Of a DNA stretch of 61,059 nt, positions 10,235-19,970 are shown piece by piece. Position 1 is the first letter of the stretch. Each line of letters begins with the position of its first letter. Position numbers and translations under genes: made by a program. The notes beneath the pieces are model-generated. The model did not search any database. It was not told the DNA's origin and worked only from the letters and a program-made list of their open reading frames with translations. The DNA is from Phycisphaerales bacterium (lineage in GTDB: Bacteria > Planctomycetota > Phycisphaerae > Tepidisphaerales > Tepidisphaeraceae): assembly GCA_025361735.1 (NCBI GenBank), contig JANYKD010000563.1:1-61059 (forward strand). Direction: 5' to 3'.

Positions 10235-12331
10235 TCAGGTTCGGAAGAGCTTGAGGGTCAACAGTTCCAGCAACAGGAATACAGCGCACGCGACAAGACA
10301 CCAGGCCCACACGGTGTCGTGTCGCTGCGGATCGTCAGCCAGGCTGCGGATGTCGATCTTGCGTCCGCCGGCAAGCCGGTTCTTGAGCACCTGCGGATCG
10401 AGGCTGCGCAGGTCCGATTCGCCGGGCGGCACAGCAGCGGCCACAGCGAACACCGTCTGCTCGCCGCGCTGCACGCGGTAGATTCCCGGCGAACCCATGG
10501 TGTCGCATTTCCAGAGGATAAAGTTGTTGTCCGGGCGGAGTTGGCCGAGGTTGGTGGTGCCCTCCGGTCCAATCAGCTTGAGATCGTCGCTCCAGGTGAT
10601 GTCCGCGGGCAGGTAGCGGGCCAGCGCCTGGCCCGATGGCACGGCCGAATCCTCCGAGCGGCGCTGCCCGAGCAGACGCGCGGCGAGTTCTTCGATCAAC
10701 GGCACGAAGGCTGATGAGTTCGGCAGGTTCGACTGATCGAGATCGGCATTGAGCACGGCCAGCGAACCCGCGCCGCACGCCGATACCACCAGACACGCGG
10801 AGCGATCGGAATAGACCGCCAGCAAGTCATCTTCCAGGCCCGTGGTCAGGCGTCGCGAGGCAAGCCCACCGCCGAAACGCAGGCTCGAAAGCACCGCCGG
10901 AAGCGTTTCCCCGAAGGCGTTGAACGGCGACTGATTGGCACGATGCTCGAGGATAAAGAGATCTCGCCGCGGCGCCTTGGGCTGTGGCGGCAGCAATTCG
11001 ACCGGCAACTGCAAGTCGCCGCCTGCCGTTTGGGCGAACATCTTTAGATTCGACGCATCGATCGAATCGGCCGCCACGTACAGCAGCGCCTTGCCCCGCC
11101 GCACAAGTGATGCCAGCAACGTCACCTGCGGCTGCGTGAGATGGCCGGGGTGGTCCAGGACGATGAGGTCGGCGGCGATGATGGCATCCCGGTCGAGCTG
11201 CGCCGGATCGAGCCGCACCACTTTCCCGCCCGTCTGCGGCGGCTTGGGCAGCAGGGGGAGCAGAGCGCGCTCGAGATAGTGGCTGGAAGCCGCGTGCGGC
11301 TTCGCCGGTTGCCGTGAAACCATGGCGAACACGGGCATCGGCCGGATGTCGATGACAAAGGAACGGCTGTTGTCGGCCGGCAGCGCATCCTCGGCATTGA
11401 TCAGCCGAGCCGCGCCGGATACCCAACCGGCCTGCGGGAGCGTGACGTTGGCGGCCAGTGTCGTGACCGAATTTGGCGGGCAGGTTCCATTCAGTCGGAA
11501 TTGCTGCGTGCCGATGGAAAGCTCGACCTGCAGCTCACGCGTTACCGGAGAATAGTTGCCGACGTCAACTTCGATGCGCGTCTCGCGGTCCTGCTCGACG
11601 CGGCCCTGTGGCGCCACGCGCAGGATCGCCAGGTTCGCCGGCGCCGCGGCCGGCGCGACGTTATGCAGTTGGATCACCGTGTCCTGCGGCAGGGGGGAGA
11701 AGTCGACTGTTGCCCAGTTGCTGCGCTGCAGGTCGGAGATGACCAGCAGTTCGCGGCGGTTCTGCCCGGGCGATGTCGCAAGCATCAGGGCAGCATTCGC
11801 GATGGCGGCCTGAAGATCAAGTTGTTCGGGCCGGGGTTGCGCTTTGGCAAGTTCCTCTCGCAGCGCCCCCACGTTGCTGCTGGGCTGGTCGAACACCGCC
11901 AATGGTTTGGCGCCCGCGAGGATCAGGTTCACCATGAGTCCCGGCCGGCCCGCGAGCGACTCGGCCGTCACCGGCCGGCCACGTTCGAACACGCCGATGC
12001 CGTTGCTTACCGCGGCCATGCTCTGGCTGCAATCGAGCACCACGACGCGGGTGGTGTCGCCTGCCGGGGCGGATGACGCCAGCGTGGTCCGTTCCGTGAG
12101 TGGCCGGGCGAACGCCGCCGCCAGCAGCAGCACGGCCACGATCCGGCAGAGAAGCACGATCACATCACGCAGACGATGGCGCGCTCGGCGCTGGCGGATC
12201 ACCTCCAAAAGGAAGCGGATCGTCGAAAGCGGTACGCGCGTGGGGCGAGGCTTGGTCAGCCAGTGGATGATCAACGGCAGTGTTGCCGCCGCGATTCCGG
12301 CCAGGAGTGCCCAGGGATGAATGAGCGTCAT
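10235..12331 (-). CDS. BatA-type aerotolerance-like protein with VWA domain
   Basis: 698 residues. Residues 1-78 match the BatA N-terminal domain: a membrane segment, the conserved RVPLSTIRFL stretch, then a basic loop and a second membrane segment. A VWA domain follows with DCSQS (100-104) as metal-site motif, and a C-terminal membrane segment ends in a short basic tail. Proteins of this kind sit in the inner membrane with the VWA domain outside, and are encoded with MoxR and DUF58 in many bacteria, where they have been linked to stress tolerance and envelope integrity. Third gene of the operon, 33 bases downstream of DUF58. Confidence 0.85.
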   Translation of the reverse strand: MTLIHPWALLAGIAAATLPLIIHWLTKPRPTRVPLSTIRFLLEVIRQRRARHRLRDVIVLLCRIVAVLLLAAAFARPLTERTTLASSAPAGDTTRVVVLDCSQSMAAVSNGIGVFERGRPVTAESLAGRPGLMVNLILAGAKPLAVFDQPSSNVGALREELAKAQPRPEQLDLQAAIANAALMLATSPGQNRRELLVISDLQRSNWATVDFSPLPQDTVIQLHNVAPAAAPANLAILRVAPQGRVEQDRETRIEVDVGNYSPVTRELQVELSIGTQQFRLNGTCPPNSVTTLAANVTLPQAGWVSGAARLINAEDALPADNSRSFVIDIRPMPVFAMVSRQPAKPHAASSHYLERALLPLLPKPPQTGGKVVRLDPAQLDRDAIIAADLIVLDHPGHLTQPQVTLLASLVRRGKALLYVAADSIDASNLKMFAQTAGGDLQLPVELLPPQPKAPRRDLFILEHRANQSPFNAFGETLPAVLSSLRFGGGLASRRLTTGLEDDLLAVYSDRSACLVVSACGAGSLAVLNADLDQSNLPNSSAFVPLIEELAARLLGQRRSEDSAVPSGQALARYLPADITWSDDLKLIGPEGTTNLGQLRPDNNFILWKCDTMGSPGIYRVQRGEQTVFAVAAAVPPGESDLRSLDPQVLKNRLAGGRKIDIRSLADDPQRHDTVWAWCLVACAVFLLLELLTLKLFRT

Positions 12332-12364
12332 GGTGACGATCCTTCAGTCAAAGCGATACAGTCG

Positions 12365-13288
12365 TCAGCCGGTGCGTTCGACCAGGAAACTGCCGAGCGT
12401 CTGCAAATAGGGGATGGCGGTCGACACTCGGTGGTACTCGCACCCCGTTGCCAACGCCAGCTCGCGCAGCGCCGTGACGTGCTCATTGAATCGTGCTTCG
12501 TACAGCCTTGCCACTTCCGCGGGCGATGCATCCACACGACCATCGTTCTCCAGCCCTTCAAAACGACACGCCAACGCGCTGGGAAGCCGTTCCTCTTCCG
12601 GATGAACAATGTGCAGTACGACTACTTCCCACCTGCGATGCCGGAACAGGCGCAGCGCCGCGAACGGTTCTTCGAGATTGTCCACGAGGAAATCACTGAG
12701 TACCAGCAGCACGCCGCGCCGGGTCAATCGCGAAAACAGATCGAGCAGCCCGTCGCCCAGTCGCGTGGCCGGTTTGGTATTGATGCCGGCGATCAGTTCG
12801 TGCAGCCGCGCCAGATGCAGCGAGGTTCCCGCCGGCGGAATTACTTCCTGCAATCCGTCCGCCAACACCGCCACTCCGACCTGGTCCTGTTGAGTCACGA
12901 TCATGTGGCTCAGGGCCGTACTGAGGTACTGCACGTATTCGAGCTTGGAACCCGCGTTCGGCGCCAGTCCGCGAAAATCCATCGACCCACTTGCATCGAT
13001 GGCGAGTGTACACAGCAGATTCGTCTCATCCTGAAATATCTTCGTGTACGCCCGGCCCGTGCGGGCGAGCACTTTCCAGTCGAGCCGGCGCAGATCCTCG
13101 CCTTCAACATACTCGCGGTAATCGGCGAATTCCCCCGCTCCGCCCTTCTGGCGAGAGCGGTGTCGTCCGCTATATGCACCTTCGATCTGCCGCCGCGTCG
13201 CGAATCGCAGGTGCGACAGCGAGGTCAGGGCCTTCAGATCGAGAAAGCGGCTCTGGACCGGCGCGGACTGAGCGGCCAGCGTGGCCAT
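12365..13288 (-). CDS. DUF58 domain protein
   Basis: 307 residues. The start chosen is the ATG behind a GAGAGGGGG ribosome site; an alternative ATG seven codons upstream overlaps the moxR stop but lacks such a site. The DUF58 signature DYREYVEGEDLRRLDWK (56-72) is complete, and a VWA-like fold follows with the metal-site motif DASGS (98-102). DUF58 proteins accompany MoxR ATPases and are thought to act as adaptors or substrates. Soluble, cytoplasmic: no membrane segment is visible. The intergenic gap to moxR is 13 bases. Confidence 0.9.
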   Translation of the reverse strand: MATLAAQSAPVQSRFLDLKALTSLSHLRFATRRQIEGAYSGRHRSRQKGGAGEFADYREYVEGEDLRRLDWKVLARTGRAYTKIFQDETNLLCTLAIDASGSMDFRGLAPNAGSKLEYVQYLSTALSHMIVTQQDQVGVAVLADGLQEVIPPAGTSLHLARLHELIAGINTKPATRLGDGLLDLFSRLTRRGVLLVLSDFLVDNLEEPFAALRLFRHRRWEVVVLHIVHPEEERLPSALACRFEGLENDGRVDASPAEVARLYEARFNEHVTALRELALATGCEYHRVSTAIPYLQTLGSFLVERTG

Positions 13289-13301
13289 CGAATACCCCCT
13301 C

Positions 13302-14309
13302 TCACGCATGCACTTCCTGAAGCAGGCGGCGGACGACGTGATCCGCCGTCACACCATCACCCACAGCGCGATGGTTGACGATCAGACGGTGCCGCAATAT
13401 CGGCGGGGCCACCTGGACGACATCGTCGAGTGTCGGCGCCGTTCGTCCTTCCAGCAACGCCCTGGCCTTGGCGGCGCGCACCAGGTTCTGCGACCCGCGC
13501 GGCCCGGCGCCCCACTGCACGTATTCCTTGATAAACGTCGGCGCCCGCGTGTCGCCCGGCCGGCTCGCCCCGCAAACCTTCACCGCATACGCCGCCACGC
13601 TTGACGGCACCGGCACTGCCCAGACCAGATCGCGCAGTTCGATAAATGTCGCCCGGTCAAACGCGGCCGCCGGCAACGGTGGAGTCGCACCGGCTGTCTT
13701 CAGCACGATTTCCTCTTCCTGCTGCGGGCTGGGATAATCAATATCGATTTCCATCATGAAACGGTCGAGCTGCGCCTCGGGCAGAGGATAGGTACCCTCC
13801 TGCTCGATGGGGTTTTGCGTGGCCACGACGAGGAACGGTTCTTCCAGCGGATACGTCCGCCCGCCGACCGTCACATGTTGCTCGGCCATCGCCTCCAGCA
13901 GCGCCGACTGCGTTCGCGGCGTGGCTCGGTTGATCTCATCGGCCAGCAGCAGATTGCAGAAAACCGGACCCGGCCGGAATGTCATGCGTGGGGCGCCGGT
14001 GGCCTCATCGCGCCCCAGCAGTTCGTACCCGGTAATATCCGAGGGCATCAAGTCGGGCGTGAACTGGATGCGTGAGAATTTCCACGAGAACGCCGACGCC
14101 AGCGCCTTGACCATAAGTGTCTTGGCCAGCCCCGGCACGCCCACGAGCAAGGCATGCGACCCCGTCAGCGAGCAGACCAGCAGCAGGTCGATGACGCTCT
14201 CCTGCCCGATCACGACCTCGTGGAGGCTCTTGCGTATCGACTGCACGCGCTGCGCGAACGAGCCGACACGTTCTTCGGCCACCGCGGTAACCGCAACCTG
14301 TGTTGTCAT
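13302..14309 (-). CDS. moxR: MoxR-family AAA+ ATPase
   Basis: 335 residues from the ATG that aligns with the family N-terminus; the open frame extends 18 codons further up but through non-conserved sequence. Walker A is GVPGLAKT (57-64) and Walker B ends in ADEINR with DE at 124-125; the helix-2 insert and sensor motifs (VVATQNP, then RFM) follow. MoxR ATPases act as chaperone-like remodellers for VWA-domain proteins, and the next three genes encode exactly such candidates (DUF58, BatA/VWA, VWA). It is the first gene of an operon of at least eight genes running to the window start. Confidence 0.93.
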   Translation of the reverse strand: MTTQVAVTAVAEERVGSFAQRVQSIRKSLHEVVIGQESVIDLLLVCSLTGSHALLVGVPGLAKTLMVKALASAFSWKFSRIQFTPDLMPSDITGYELLGRDEATGAPRMTFRPGPVFCNLLLADEINRATPRTQSALLEAMAEQHVTVGGRTYPLEEPFLVVATQNPIEQEGTYPLPEAQLDRFMMEIDIDYPSPQQEEEIVLKTAGATPPLPAAAFDRATFIELRDLVWAVPVPSSVAAYAVKVCGASRPGDTRAPTFIKEYVQWGAGPRGSQNLVRAAKARALLEGRTAPTLDDVVQVAPPILRHRLIVNHRAVGDGVTADHVVRRLLQEVHA

Positions 14310-14393
14310 GAGATATTCGGCGTCAGTGTCCCAACGCCGTCCCTGAGGACCACCTGGAACCACACACCCGCGACCTACCTGATGTCGAGTCGT

Positions 14394-14421
14394 AGTATAA
14401 TATCCGTCACGGCGAAATCAA
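14394..14421 (-). promoter_or_regulatory. Candidate sigma70-type promoter of the moxR operon
   Basis: On the minus strand TTGATT (14421-14416) and TATACT (14399-14394) are separated by 16 bases, giving 4/6 and 5/6 matches to the consensus boxes. It lies about 85 bases upstream of the moxR start, in the 184-base divergent gap with the response regulator gene. No start-site data; sequence match only. Confidence 0.42.
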
Positions 14422-14493
14422 TCCTCTGTTGGTGAAAACATGAACGAATGTGTGGGCTAGACCCGCGCTCCGGCTCCCCTTATTCTAGCGGGG

Positions 14494-15870
14494 ATGTCTG
14501 ATAGCCTGATTCACAAAGCCCACTTGCTCATCGTGGACGACGAGCAGGACCATGCGCAGGTCATGTCCGAAGCCCTCGAACGGCTCGGGCATCGCGCCGA
14601 TCTGGCGTATAACCTTAACGAAGCCCGTGAGCGACTCGAAAAGAAGGCCTACGACGTTGTCGTCACTGATCTCATGATGGATGGCCGGCGCGACGGCCTG
14701 GAAGTCCTGCGGCTGGCGACAAAGAAGGAACCGCCGCCGCCGGTGCTGCTGGTGACGGCCCACGCGGACGTCCCCACGTGTCGCGAGGCATTGCAGGCGG
14801 GAGCCTACGACTACATCGAGAAACCGTTGGACCTGGAATTCTTTCGCACGCAGGTCAACCGTGCGGCCGAGAAAGCCGCACTTCAGAAGCAGAACCAGAT
14901 TCTCCAGGACAGTCTCGCTGACCGCACCGGTTTCGAGGCCATCATCGGCACCAGTCCTTCTTTGCGCAAGGCCGTCGATGCCGCGCGTCGGGTTGCGCCG
15001 CTGGACTATCCCGTGCTGGTTCTCGGCGAATCCGGCACTGGCAAGGAGCTCTTTGCCAACGCCATCCACAACGCCTCCCGTCGCCGCAAGGCCCGCCTCG
15101 TGGCCATGAACTGCGCCGCCATGACCGAGTCGATCATGGAGGACGAACTGTTCGGCCATATCAAGGGAGCTTACACCGATGCCCGTCAGGAGCGCGCCGG
15201 CCGCTTCGAGCACGCCGACGGCGGCACGCTGTTCATGGACGAGATCGGCGACATGCCGCCGGCCATGCAGGCCAAGCTCCTGCGCGTGCTCGAGAATGGC
15301 GAAGTTGTGCGTCTCGGCTCCAACGACCCGATCACGGTCGATGTGCGGCTGATCTCCGCGACCAATCGCAACCTCGACGAAATGGTCGCCGAGAAGCAGT
15401 TCCGCCAGGATCTTTATTTTCGCATCAAGGGCGTGACCATCAGCATTCCGCCACTGCGTGAGCGCCGCCAGGACATTCCGCTGCTGACCCACTTCCTGCT
15501 GCAGCAGGCGTGCGAGAAGCACCACAAGGAAATCGAAGCCATCACGCCCGAAGCCCAGCAATTCCTGATGAGTTTTTCCTGGCCCGGCAATGTGCGCCAA
15601 CTGAAGACGATCATCGAGAATATGGTGATCCTCACGACTTCCAAGCGGCTCGGCCTGGACTCCATCCCTGACGACATCCGTCCAACCACGGAACAGCCGA
15701 TCCAGAGCGCGTCGAATCTCTTCGGCATGAGCATCGAACAAGCCGAACGGGAACTCATCAAGAACACGTTGAAGATGACCGAGGGCAACCGCGAACAGGC
15801 GGCCAAGCTCCTGGGCATTGGCGAACGTACGCTTTACCGCAAGATCAAGGAATACGGCCTCATCGAATAA
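14494..15870 (+). CDS. NtrC-family sigma54-type response regulator
   Basis: 458 residues in three domains. The receiver domain (about 9-125) has the acidic pair DD at 15-16 and the phospho-acceptor Asp59. The AAA+ domain has Walker A GESGTGKE (178-185), Walker B LFMDEIGD near 246-253 and the arginine region LRERRQD. The sigma54-contacting loop reads GAYTDA (225-230) instead of GAFTGA. A Fis-type helix-turn-helix ends the protein (about 425-458, [20 protein letters not shown]). No sensor kinase is adjacent, so the partner is elsewhere. Divergent from moxR, but no link between them can be read from sequence. Confidence 0.92.
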   Translation: MSDSLIHKAHLLIVDDEQDHAQVMSEALERLGHRADLAYNLNEARERLEKKAYDVVVTDLMMDGRRDGLEVLRLATKKEPPPPVLLVTAHADVPTCREALQAGAYDYIEKPLDLEFFRTQVNRAAEKAALQKQNQILQDSLADRTGFEAIIGTSPSLRKAVDAARRVAPLDYPVLVLGESGTGKELFANAIHNASRRRKARLVAMNCAAMTESIMEDELFGHIKGAYTDARQERAGRFEHADGGTLFMDEIGDMPPAMQAKLLRVLENGEVVRLGSNDPITVDVRLISATNRNLDEMVAEKQFRQDLYFRIKGVTISIPPLRERRQDIPLLTHFLLQQACEKHHKEIEAITPEAQQFLMSFSWPGNVRQLKTIIENMVILTTSKRLGLDSIPDDIRPTTEQPIQSASNLFGMSIEQAERELIKNTLKMTEGNREQAAKLLGIGERTLYRKIKEYGLIE

Positions 15871-15956
15871 TGCTCGTTCACCACGGTGTCTTTCTCTGTG
15901 TGGACAAACTCGCTGCGTCTCTTCCTGTTCCGCTGTCTTTCCATAGAATCAACCCC

Positions 15957-16991
15957 ATGCCCGAACGCATTACCATTCTCGGCGACGGAGCCATGGCCAC
16001 CGTCTGCTCGATCATCTTTGCCCAGAAGAACCACTCCGTGGTTATGTGGGGACCCCTCGAACAGACCATCGAATCGCTCATGCAGGATCGCGAGAACCGC
16101 CGGTTCCTGCCGGGCGTGCGCGTGCCACAGTCCGTACGCCTCACCGGCTCGGAGCGGGACTGCTTCGAGAACTGTACGCTGATTCTCTCGGCCATCCCGA
16201 CCCAGTACATCCGATCCGTGTGGGGCCGCCTGCGCCCATATCTTCCGGCCGGCGTGCCAATCGTGTCCGTGGCCAAGGGCATCGAGAATGAGACGCTGCT
16301 CTGTCCCACGCAGATCATTGCCGACGTCCTGGGCGGCAAGAAGAGTGTCATGACCGCCCCGAGTTGCGACTGGCCGCTGGCCGCGCTCTCCGGTCCGAAT
16401 ATAGCGGCCGAGCTCGCCCGTTATCTCCCGGCGACATCGGTAGCCGCGTCCCAGACCCCGGAGCTCGCCGAGCGTGTGCAATCCATCTTCTCCACCGAGT
16501 GGCTCCGCGTTTACACCAACACCGATCTACTGGGCGTCGAACTGGCCGGGGCGTCAAAGAACGTCATCGCCATCGCCGCGGGCATCCTCGACGGCCTGGG
16601 CGCTGGATCCAACGCCAAATCAGCGCTGGTCACCCGCGGCCTCGTTGAGATCACCCGCCTGGGCATGGCCATGGGCGCCAAAGACGCCACATTCAGCGGC
16701 CTTGCGGGCCTGGGCGACCTCATCACCACCTGCATCTCGCCCGAAGGTCGCAATCGCTTCGTTGGCGAACAGATCGGCAAGGGCCGCAAACTGGCCGACA
16801 TCCTGGCCAACATGAACAGCGTCGCCGAGGGGGTGCCCACAACTCGTTCGGTTCGCGAACTGGCTCGTCGCCATCATGTGGAAATGCCGATCACCGAGGC
16901 CGTGCATGACGTGCTCTTTGACGACAAGGATGTCATCACCGCACTGACGGAACTTATGAGCCGCGATCCCAAGCCGGAGCGGCGCAGTTGA
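15957..16991 (+). CDS. gpsA: NAD(P)-dependent glycerol-3-phosphate dehydrogenase
   Basis: 344 residues from the ATG that fits the family N-terminus (PERITILGDGAMAT); the frame runs 29 codons upstream to the response regulator stop without conserved sequence. The nucleotide-binding loop is GDGAMA rather than the common GxGxxG, a form seen in planctomycete members. Further family marks: SVAKGIE, LSGPNIAAELA, the catalytic-lysine region ELAGASKNVIAIAAGI and the substrate region GLAGLGDLITTC followed by SPEGRNR. It makes sn-glycerol 3-phosphate for phospholipid synthesis in the cytoplasm. Confidence 0.93.
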   Translation: MPERITILGDGAMATVCSIIFAQKNHSVVMWGPLEQTIESLMQDRENRRFLPGVRVPQSVRLTGSERDCFENCTLILSAIPTQYIRSVWGRLRPYLPAGVPIVSVAKGIENETLLCPTQIIADVLGGKKSVMTAPSCDWPLAALSGPNIAAELARYLPATSVAASQTPELAERVQSIFSTEWLRVYTNTDLLGVELAGASKNVIAIAAGILDGLGAGSNAKSALVTRGLVEITRLGMAMGAKDATFSGLAGLGDLITTCISPEGRNRFVGEQIGKGRKLADILANMNSVAEGVPTTRSVRELARRHHVEMPITEAVHDVLFDDKDVITALTELMSRDPKPERRS

Positions 16992-17100
16992 TTGCCGTCC
17001 AATAACCAGCCCGTTCGTGTCGCCGGCGCCCGGTCACTTCAGTCCCATGTCCTTTGCGACGAAGAACCTTTCTGGAAGCTATTGCAGGAAGGGCCGGAGA

Positions 17101-18480
17101 ATGCAGGACGGGAGAGCGATATCGGACAATGCGCATCCGCGTACGCGGGCAGCCGAGCGGCTTCGCCAGTTCGCCGGCATGCTGTTGGCCGCGGCCATCG
17201 CAGCAGGGGGGGCATGGATCCTCAACGAACTGCGCCGCCTTCCGCAATCTCAGGCATCGTACATTACGCTGAACGCCACCACCCAACCGGCAACGATTGT
17301 CAGCATCCCGAGCCCGGCCGAGATCTTCGCTCGATGCTCGCCCGCCGTCGTCCGCGTTTTCGCCTTCGACGCCCAGGGCCAGCGCGGCCAGGGGTCCGGA
17401 TTCATCCTCAGCGATGATGGCCTGATCGTGACCAACAACCATGTCATTGATGGTCGATGCACCTATCAGATTGCTTTGGGCGACGATCGGCTGATCGCGG
17501 TGGACCGCGTGGTTGCGGTTGATCGTGCCGCCGATCTGGCACTGTTGAAGGTCGATGCGAGCCACCTGCCGATGTTGACTCTTTCGCCCGGCGCGCTGAG
17601 TCAGCGCACCGGGCCATCCATTGGCACCCGGGTCTACGCGATCGGCTCGCCGCGCGATCTGAGTAATACGCTTTCCGAAGGTCTCATCTCCGGGCTGCGA
17701 CACGAGACTCCCGGCGTGACCCATATTCAGACGACAGCGCCCATCAGTCCCGGTTCGTCCGGCGGGCCGCTTCTCGATGAAACCGGCCGCGTGATTGGCG
17801 TCACCAGCGCCTTTCGCGCCGATGGCCAGAATCTCAATTTCGCCATCGACACGGTCCGCGTGGGCGAACTACTGGATCTGGGGCGCTTCTACCTCGAATC
17901 CGTGAGGTTGCCGGGCTCGCCGCAGTGGTGGCTGGCCCATGCTTTGCGGAATGCCTCGCGCACCGACGAAACCCGACCCACCGTATTCCTTGCCATCGGC
18001 CACGCAGCCATCGAGGCTGGCGACGCCAAGGCCGCCGGCTGGGCCGCCCGCTTTGCCGAACGCGCGGGTCTCAGTGGCGGCGATACGTTTGTCTGGCAGA
18101 TTCCCGTCGCCCAACTGTATCGTCAGTCGAATCAGCCTGAGCGGGCATTGCGACTGTTGGAATCGGCCGGCGTAGCCCAGGCGGATATCGACGGAGCCAT
18201 CGTCCGCGAGGAAAAGCCGATGGAATCAGACCGCAAACTGGTTCTGGCCTGCGCCCAGCGCGCCGCCGCCAACCAGATCGAGGCCGCGTGTGATATCGCC
18301 TCGGGAATCACCGCCTGGCGTGAACGCGCCGAGGCCGTACGCTGCATTTCCCGCGCGCTCAGTGGCCGCGCCGCGCCGGAGAAGGTGCTCTCGTGGATCG
18401 AACAACAGGGGGATGGCTGGGAAGCATCTCCGCTCCGCGCAATCGGCTGTCTCGGGCCAATCGACGTGCAACGCCGATGA
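17101..18480 (+). CDS. Membrane-anchored trypsin-like serine protease (S1C) without PDZ
   Basis: 459 residues from the chosen ATG; in-frame ATGs 18 and 28 codons upstream are possible starts. One N-terminal membrane segment (about 24-42) anchors a DegP/HtrA-like protease domain with an intact triad: His114 (TNNHVI), Asp145 (RAADLALLK) and Ser220 (GSSGGPL). No PDZ domain follows; instead the last 200 residues are helical and alanine-rich, resembling TPR-type repeats (SNQPERALRLLESAG). Likely an envelope quality-control protease. It is convergent with the phosphatase gene. Confidence 0.85.
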   Translation: MQDGRAISDNAHPRTRAAERLRQFAGMLLAAAIAAGGAWILNELRRLPQSQASYITLNATTQPATIVSIPSPAEIFARCSPAVVRVFAFDAQGQRGQGSGFILSDDGLIVTNNHVIDGRCTYQIALGDDRLIAVDRVVAVDRAADLALLKVDASHLPMLTLSPGALSQRTGPSIGTRVYAIGSPRDLSNTLSEGLISGLRHETPGVTHIQTTAPISPGSSGGPLLDETGRVIGVTSAFRADGQNLNFAIDTVRVGELLDLGRFYLESVRLPGSPQWWLAHALRNASRTDETRPTVFLAIGHAAIEAGDAKAAGWAARFAERAGLSGGDTFVWQIPVAQLYRQSNQPERALRLLESAGVAQADIDGAIVREEKPMESDRKLVLACAQRAAANQIEAACDIASGITAWRERAEAVRCISRALSGRAAPEKVLSWIEQQGDGWEASPLRAIGCLGPIDVQRR

Positions 18481-18547
18481 TCGTTTCTCACGCCGCTGGG
18501 GTGACAGGAACTCCGCTGCACCATCCGACTCGGCGCTCGTCCTGAAA

Positions 18548-19261
18548 CTACTCGACAAGCTTCGGCGGATTCTCCATCATCAATCGCCGGATCGTCGCTT
18601 CATCGGCCAATTCCCGGACGCGCGCCAATCCCCGCAGGCGGATCTCAAATGACCGCAGGTTGTGTGTGTCCGAGCCTAGCATGAAGTAACGACCTTCCCG
18701 CAGGAACCGCTCGGCCAGTTGTCGCGTCATGGCCGTGTCAGGATCGCCAAAACACTGGAGGTTGCCTTGGAAAAGTAGCCCGATCTCCGCAAACCAATCC
18801 ATGACCTCGGGATGCAGATGCGTCACTCTCATCCGCTCGGGGTGGGCGAGGATCACTGTCAGCCCGTGGTTCTGGAGGAACCGGACGCAGGGTTCAAAGC
18901 ACGATGGAATCTCGTCGATCCAGATATCAAACAGGCAGAATCGACCCTTCAGGTTGTAGGTGACAATCTGTGGTCGCGTCATTTCCAGCCAGTCCGGCCG
19001 CATACTGAGCTCGCCGCCGGGGAAGAGCTCCAAGGGGACAGACGCATCGTCCAGTCTCCGCTGCAGTTGGTCCACGTATGACGCGACCTGATCGGGCCGG
19101 TTGAAATGGGCAAGGTTCGGCCAGATGTGCGGCGTGCAGAATGCCCGTGTATAGCCGGCCCGCACCAGCGCCCGGGCACATTCCAGAGACGCGGCAAATG
19201 TCTCGCAACCGTCGTCGATTCCAGGCAGGATATGGCAATGCGTGTCAAAGAGCCCGTTCAT
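18548..19261 (-). CDS. CpsB/YwqE-type PHP tyrosine-protein phosphatase
   Basis: 237 residues of PHP fold. Metal-binding motifs are visible in order: DTHCHILPGIDDG (6-18), CTPHIWP (about 42-48), a glutamate in PGGELSM, ILAHPERM and GSDTHNLRSF near the C-terminus. Family members are manganese-dependent phosphatases acting on tyrosine kinases that control exopolysaccharide export. No kinase or capsule gene is adjacent. The start overlaps the end of the methyltransferase gene by 17 bases, so the two are probably co-translated. Confidence 0.88.
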   Translation of the reverse strand: MNGLFDTHCHILPGIDDGCETFAASLECARALVRAGYTRAFCTPHIWPNLAHFNRPDQVASYVDQLQRRLDDASVPLELFPGGELSMRPDWLEMTRPQIVTYNLKGRFCLFDIWIDEIPSCFEPCVRFLQNHGLTVILAHPERMRVTHLHPEVMDWFAEIGLLFQGNLQCFGDPDTAMTRQLAERFLREGRYFMLGSDTHNLRSFEIRLRGLARVRELADEATIRRLMMENPPKLVE

Positions 19262-19856
19262 GCTTCCTCATTACGATCGTGCAATCGCCGTCGACATAGC
19301 TGTCGTCCAGCACAACGGACGGGCAGAGCCGGCGGGCAAAGTCGAGCACTTTATCGCGACTGTGCCATGTGAGCCAGTCCGCGGCCGCCAGTTGCGACGA
19401 GCAGAGGAAGTTGAACGCCAGCGCCGCCGCCGCGGCCTCGCTGGCGACCGTGAGCGTATCGTAGAACTGCTTTTCGCTGAGCGTGTTGAGCGACCCGCAG
19501 AATACGACGACATCGGCCCCGACCAGCATCCGCGCCGGATGTGTAACGAAGTCATCTTGAATGATGATGGCGTCGTCGTGTGCCTTTCGCATCGCCGCCT
19601 CGGCCAGTTCCGGCAGGGCTTCAATGCCGGTGTAGTGTGCCGGGAGTGTCTGGCGAGCAATGAGGAAATCAAGCAAGTCAGCGCGCCCGCAGCCGACATC
19701 CAACACGTTCAAATCGGCAAATGGACAGTGCCTGGTGAGTGCGGTGAACCGCGCGGCCTGCGATTCCGGGCTGGCCCAGAGCAGTGAATGGAACCCATCG
19801 CCATGCTCACGAATGGCGCGGTGGTAGGGACGGAGGTATTTGGGGGCGGAGGACAT
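19245..19856 (-). CDS. Class I SAM-dependent methyltransferase
   Basis: 203 residues from the ATG that begins the conserved part; the frame is open 78 codons upstream but that sequence looks non-coding. SAM-binding motif I is NVLDVGCGRADLLDF (about 50-64), with the acidic end of strand 2 in YTGIEALPE and motif FCGSLNTLSE later. This fits a Rossmann-fold methyltransferase of unknown substrate. It runs into the CpsB-type phosphatase gene with a 17-base overlap. Confidence 0.8.
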   Translation of the reverse strand: MSSAPKYLRPYHRAIREHGDGFHSLLWASPESQAARFTALTRHCPFADLNVLDVGCGRADLLDFLIARQTLPAHYTGIEALPELAEAAMRKAHDDAIIIQDDFVTHPARMLVGADVVVFCGSLNTLSEKQFYDTLTVASEAAAAALAFNFLCSSQLAAADWLTWHSRDKVLDFARRLCPSVVLDDSYVDGDCTIVMRKHERAL

Positions 19857-19970
19857 CGATGGGGCAATATAAGGTGAAGAGGATCGTGTGGCTATGGAGT
19901 GGTCGGCGCTGAGTGTGGCAGGATTCCTCGTGTATTGGACAAAGACCGAATCCGGGATGAAGATGCCGGC

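Noticed and set aside
4905-10254. Long plus-strand open frames (4905-6707 and 8581-10254)
   Set aside because: Antisense shadows of the DUF4159/DUF4175 and VWA genes; no motifs or ribosome sites.
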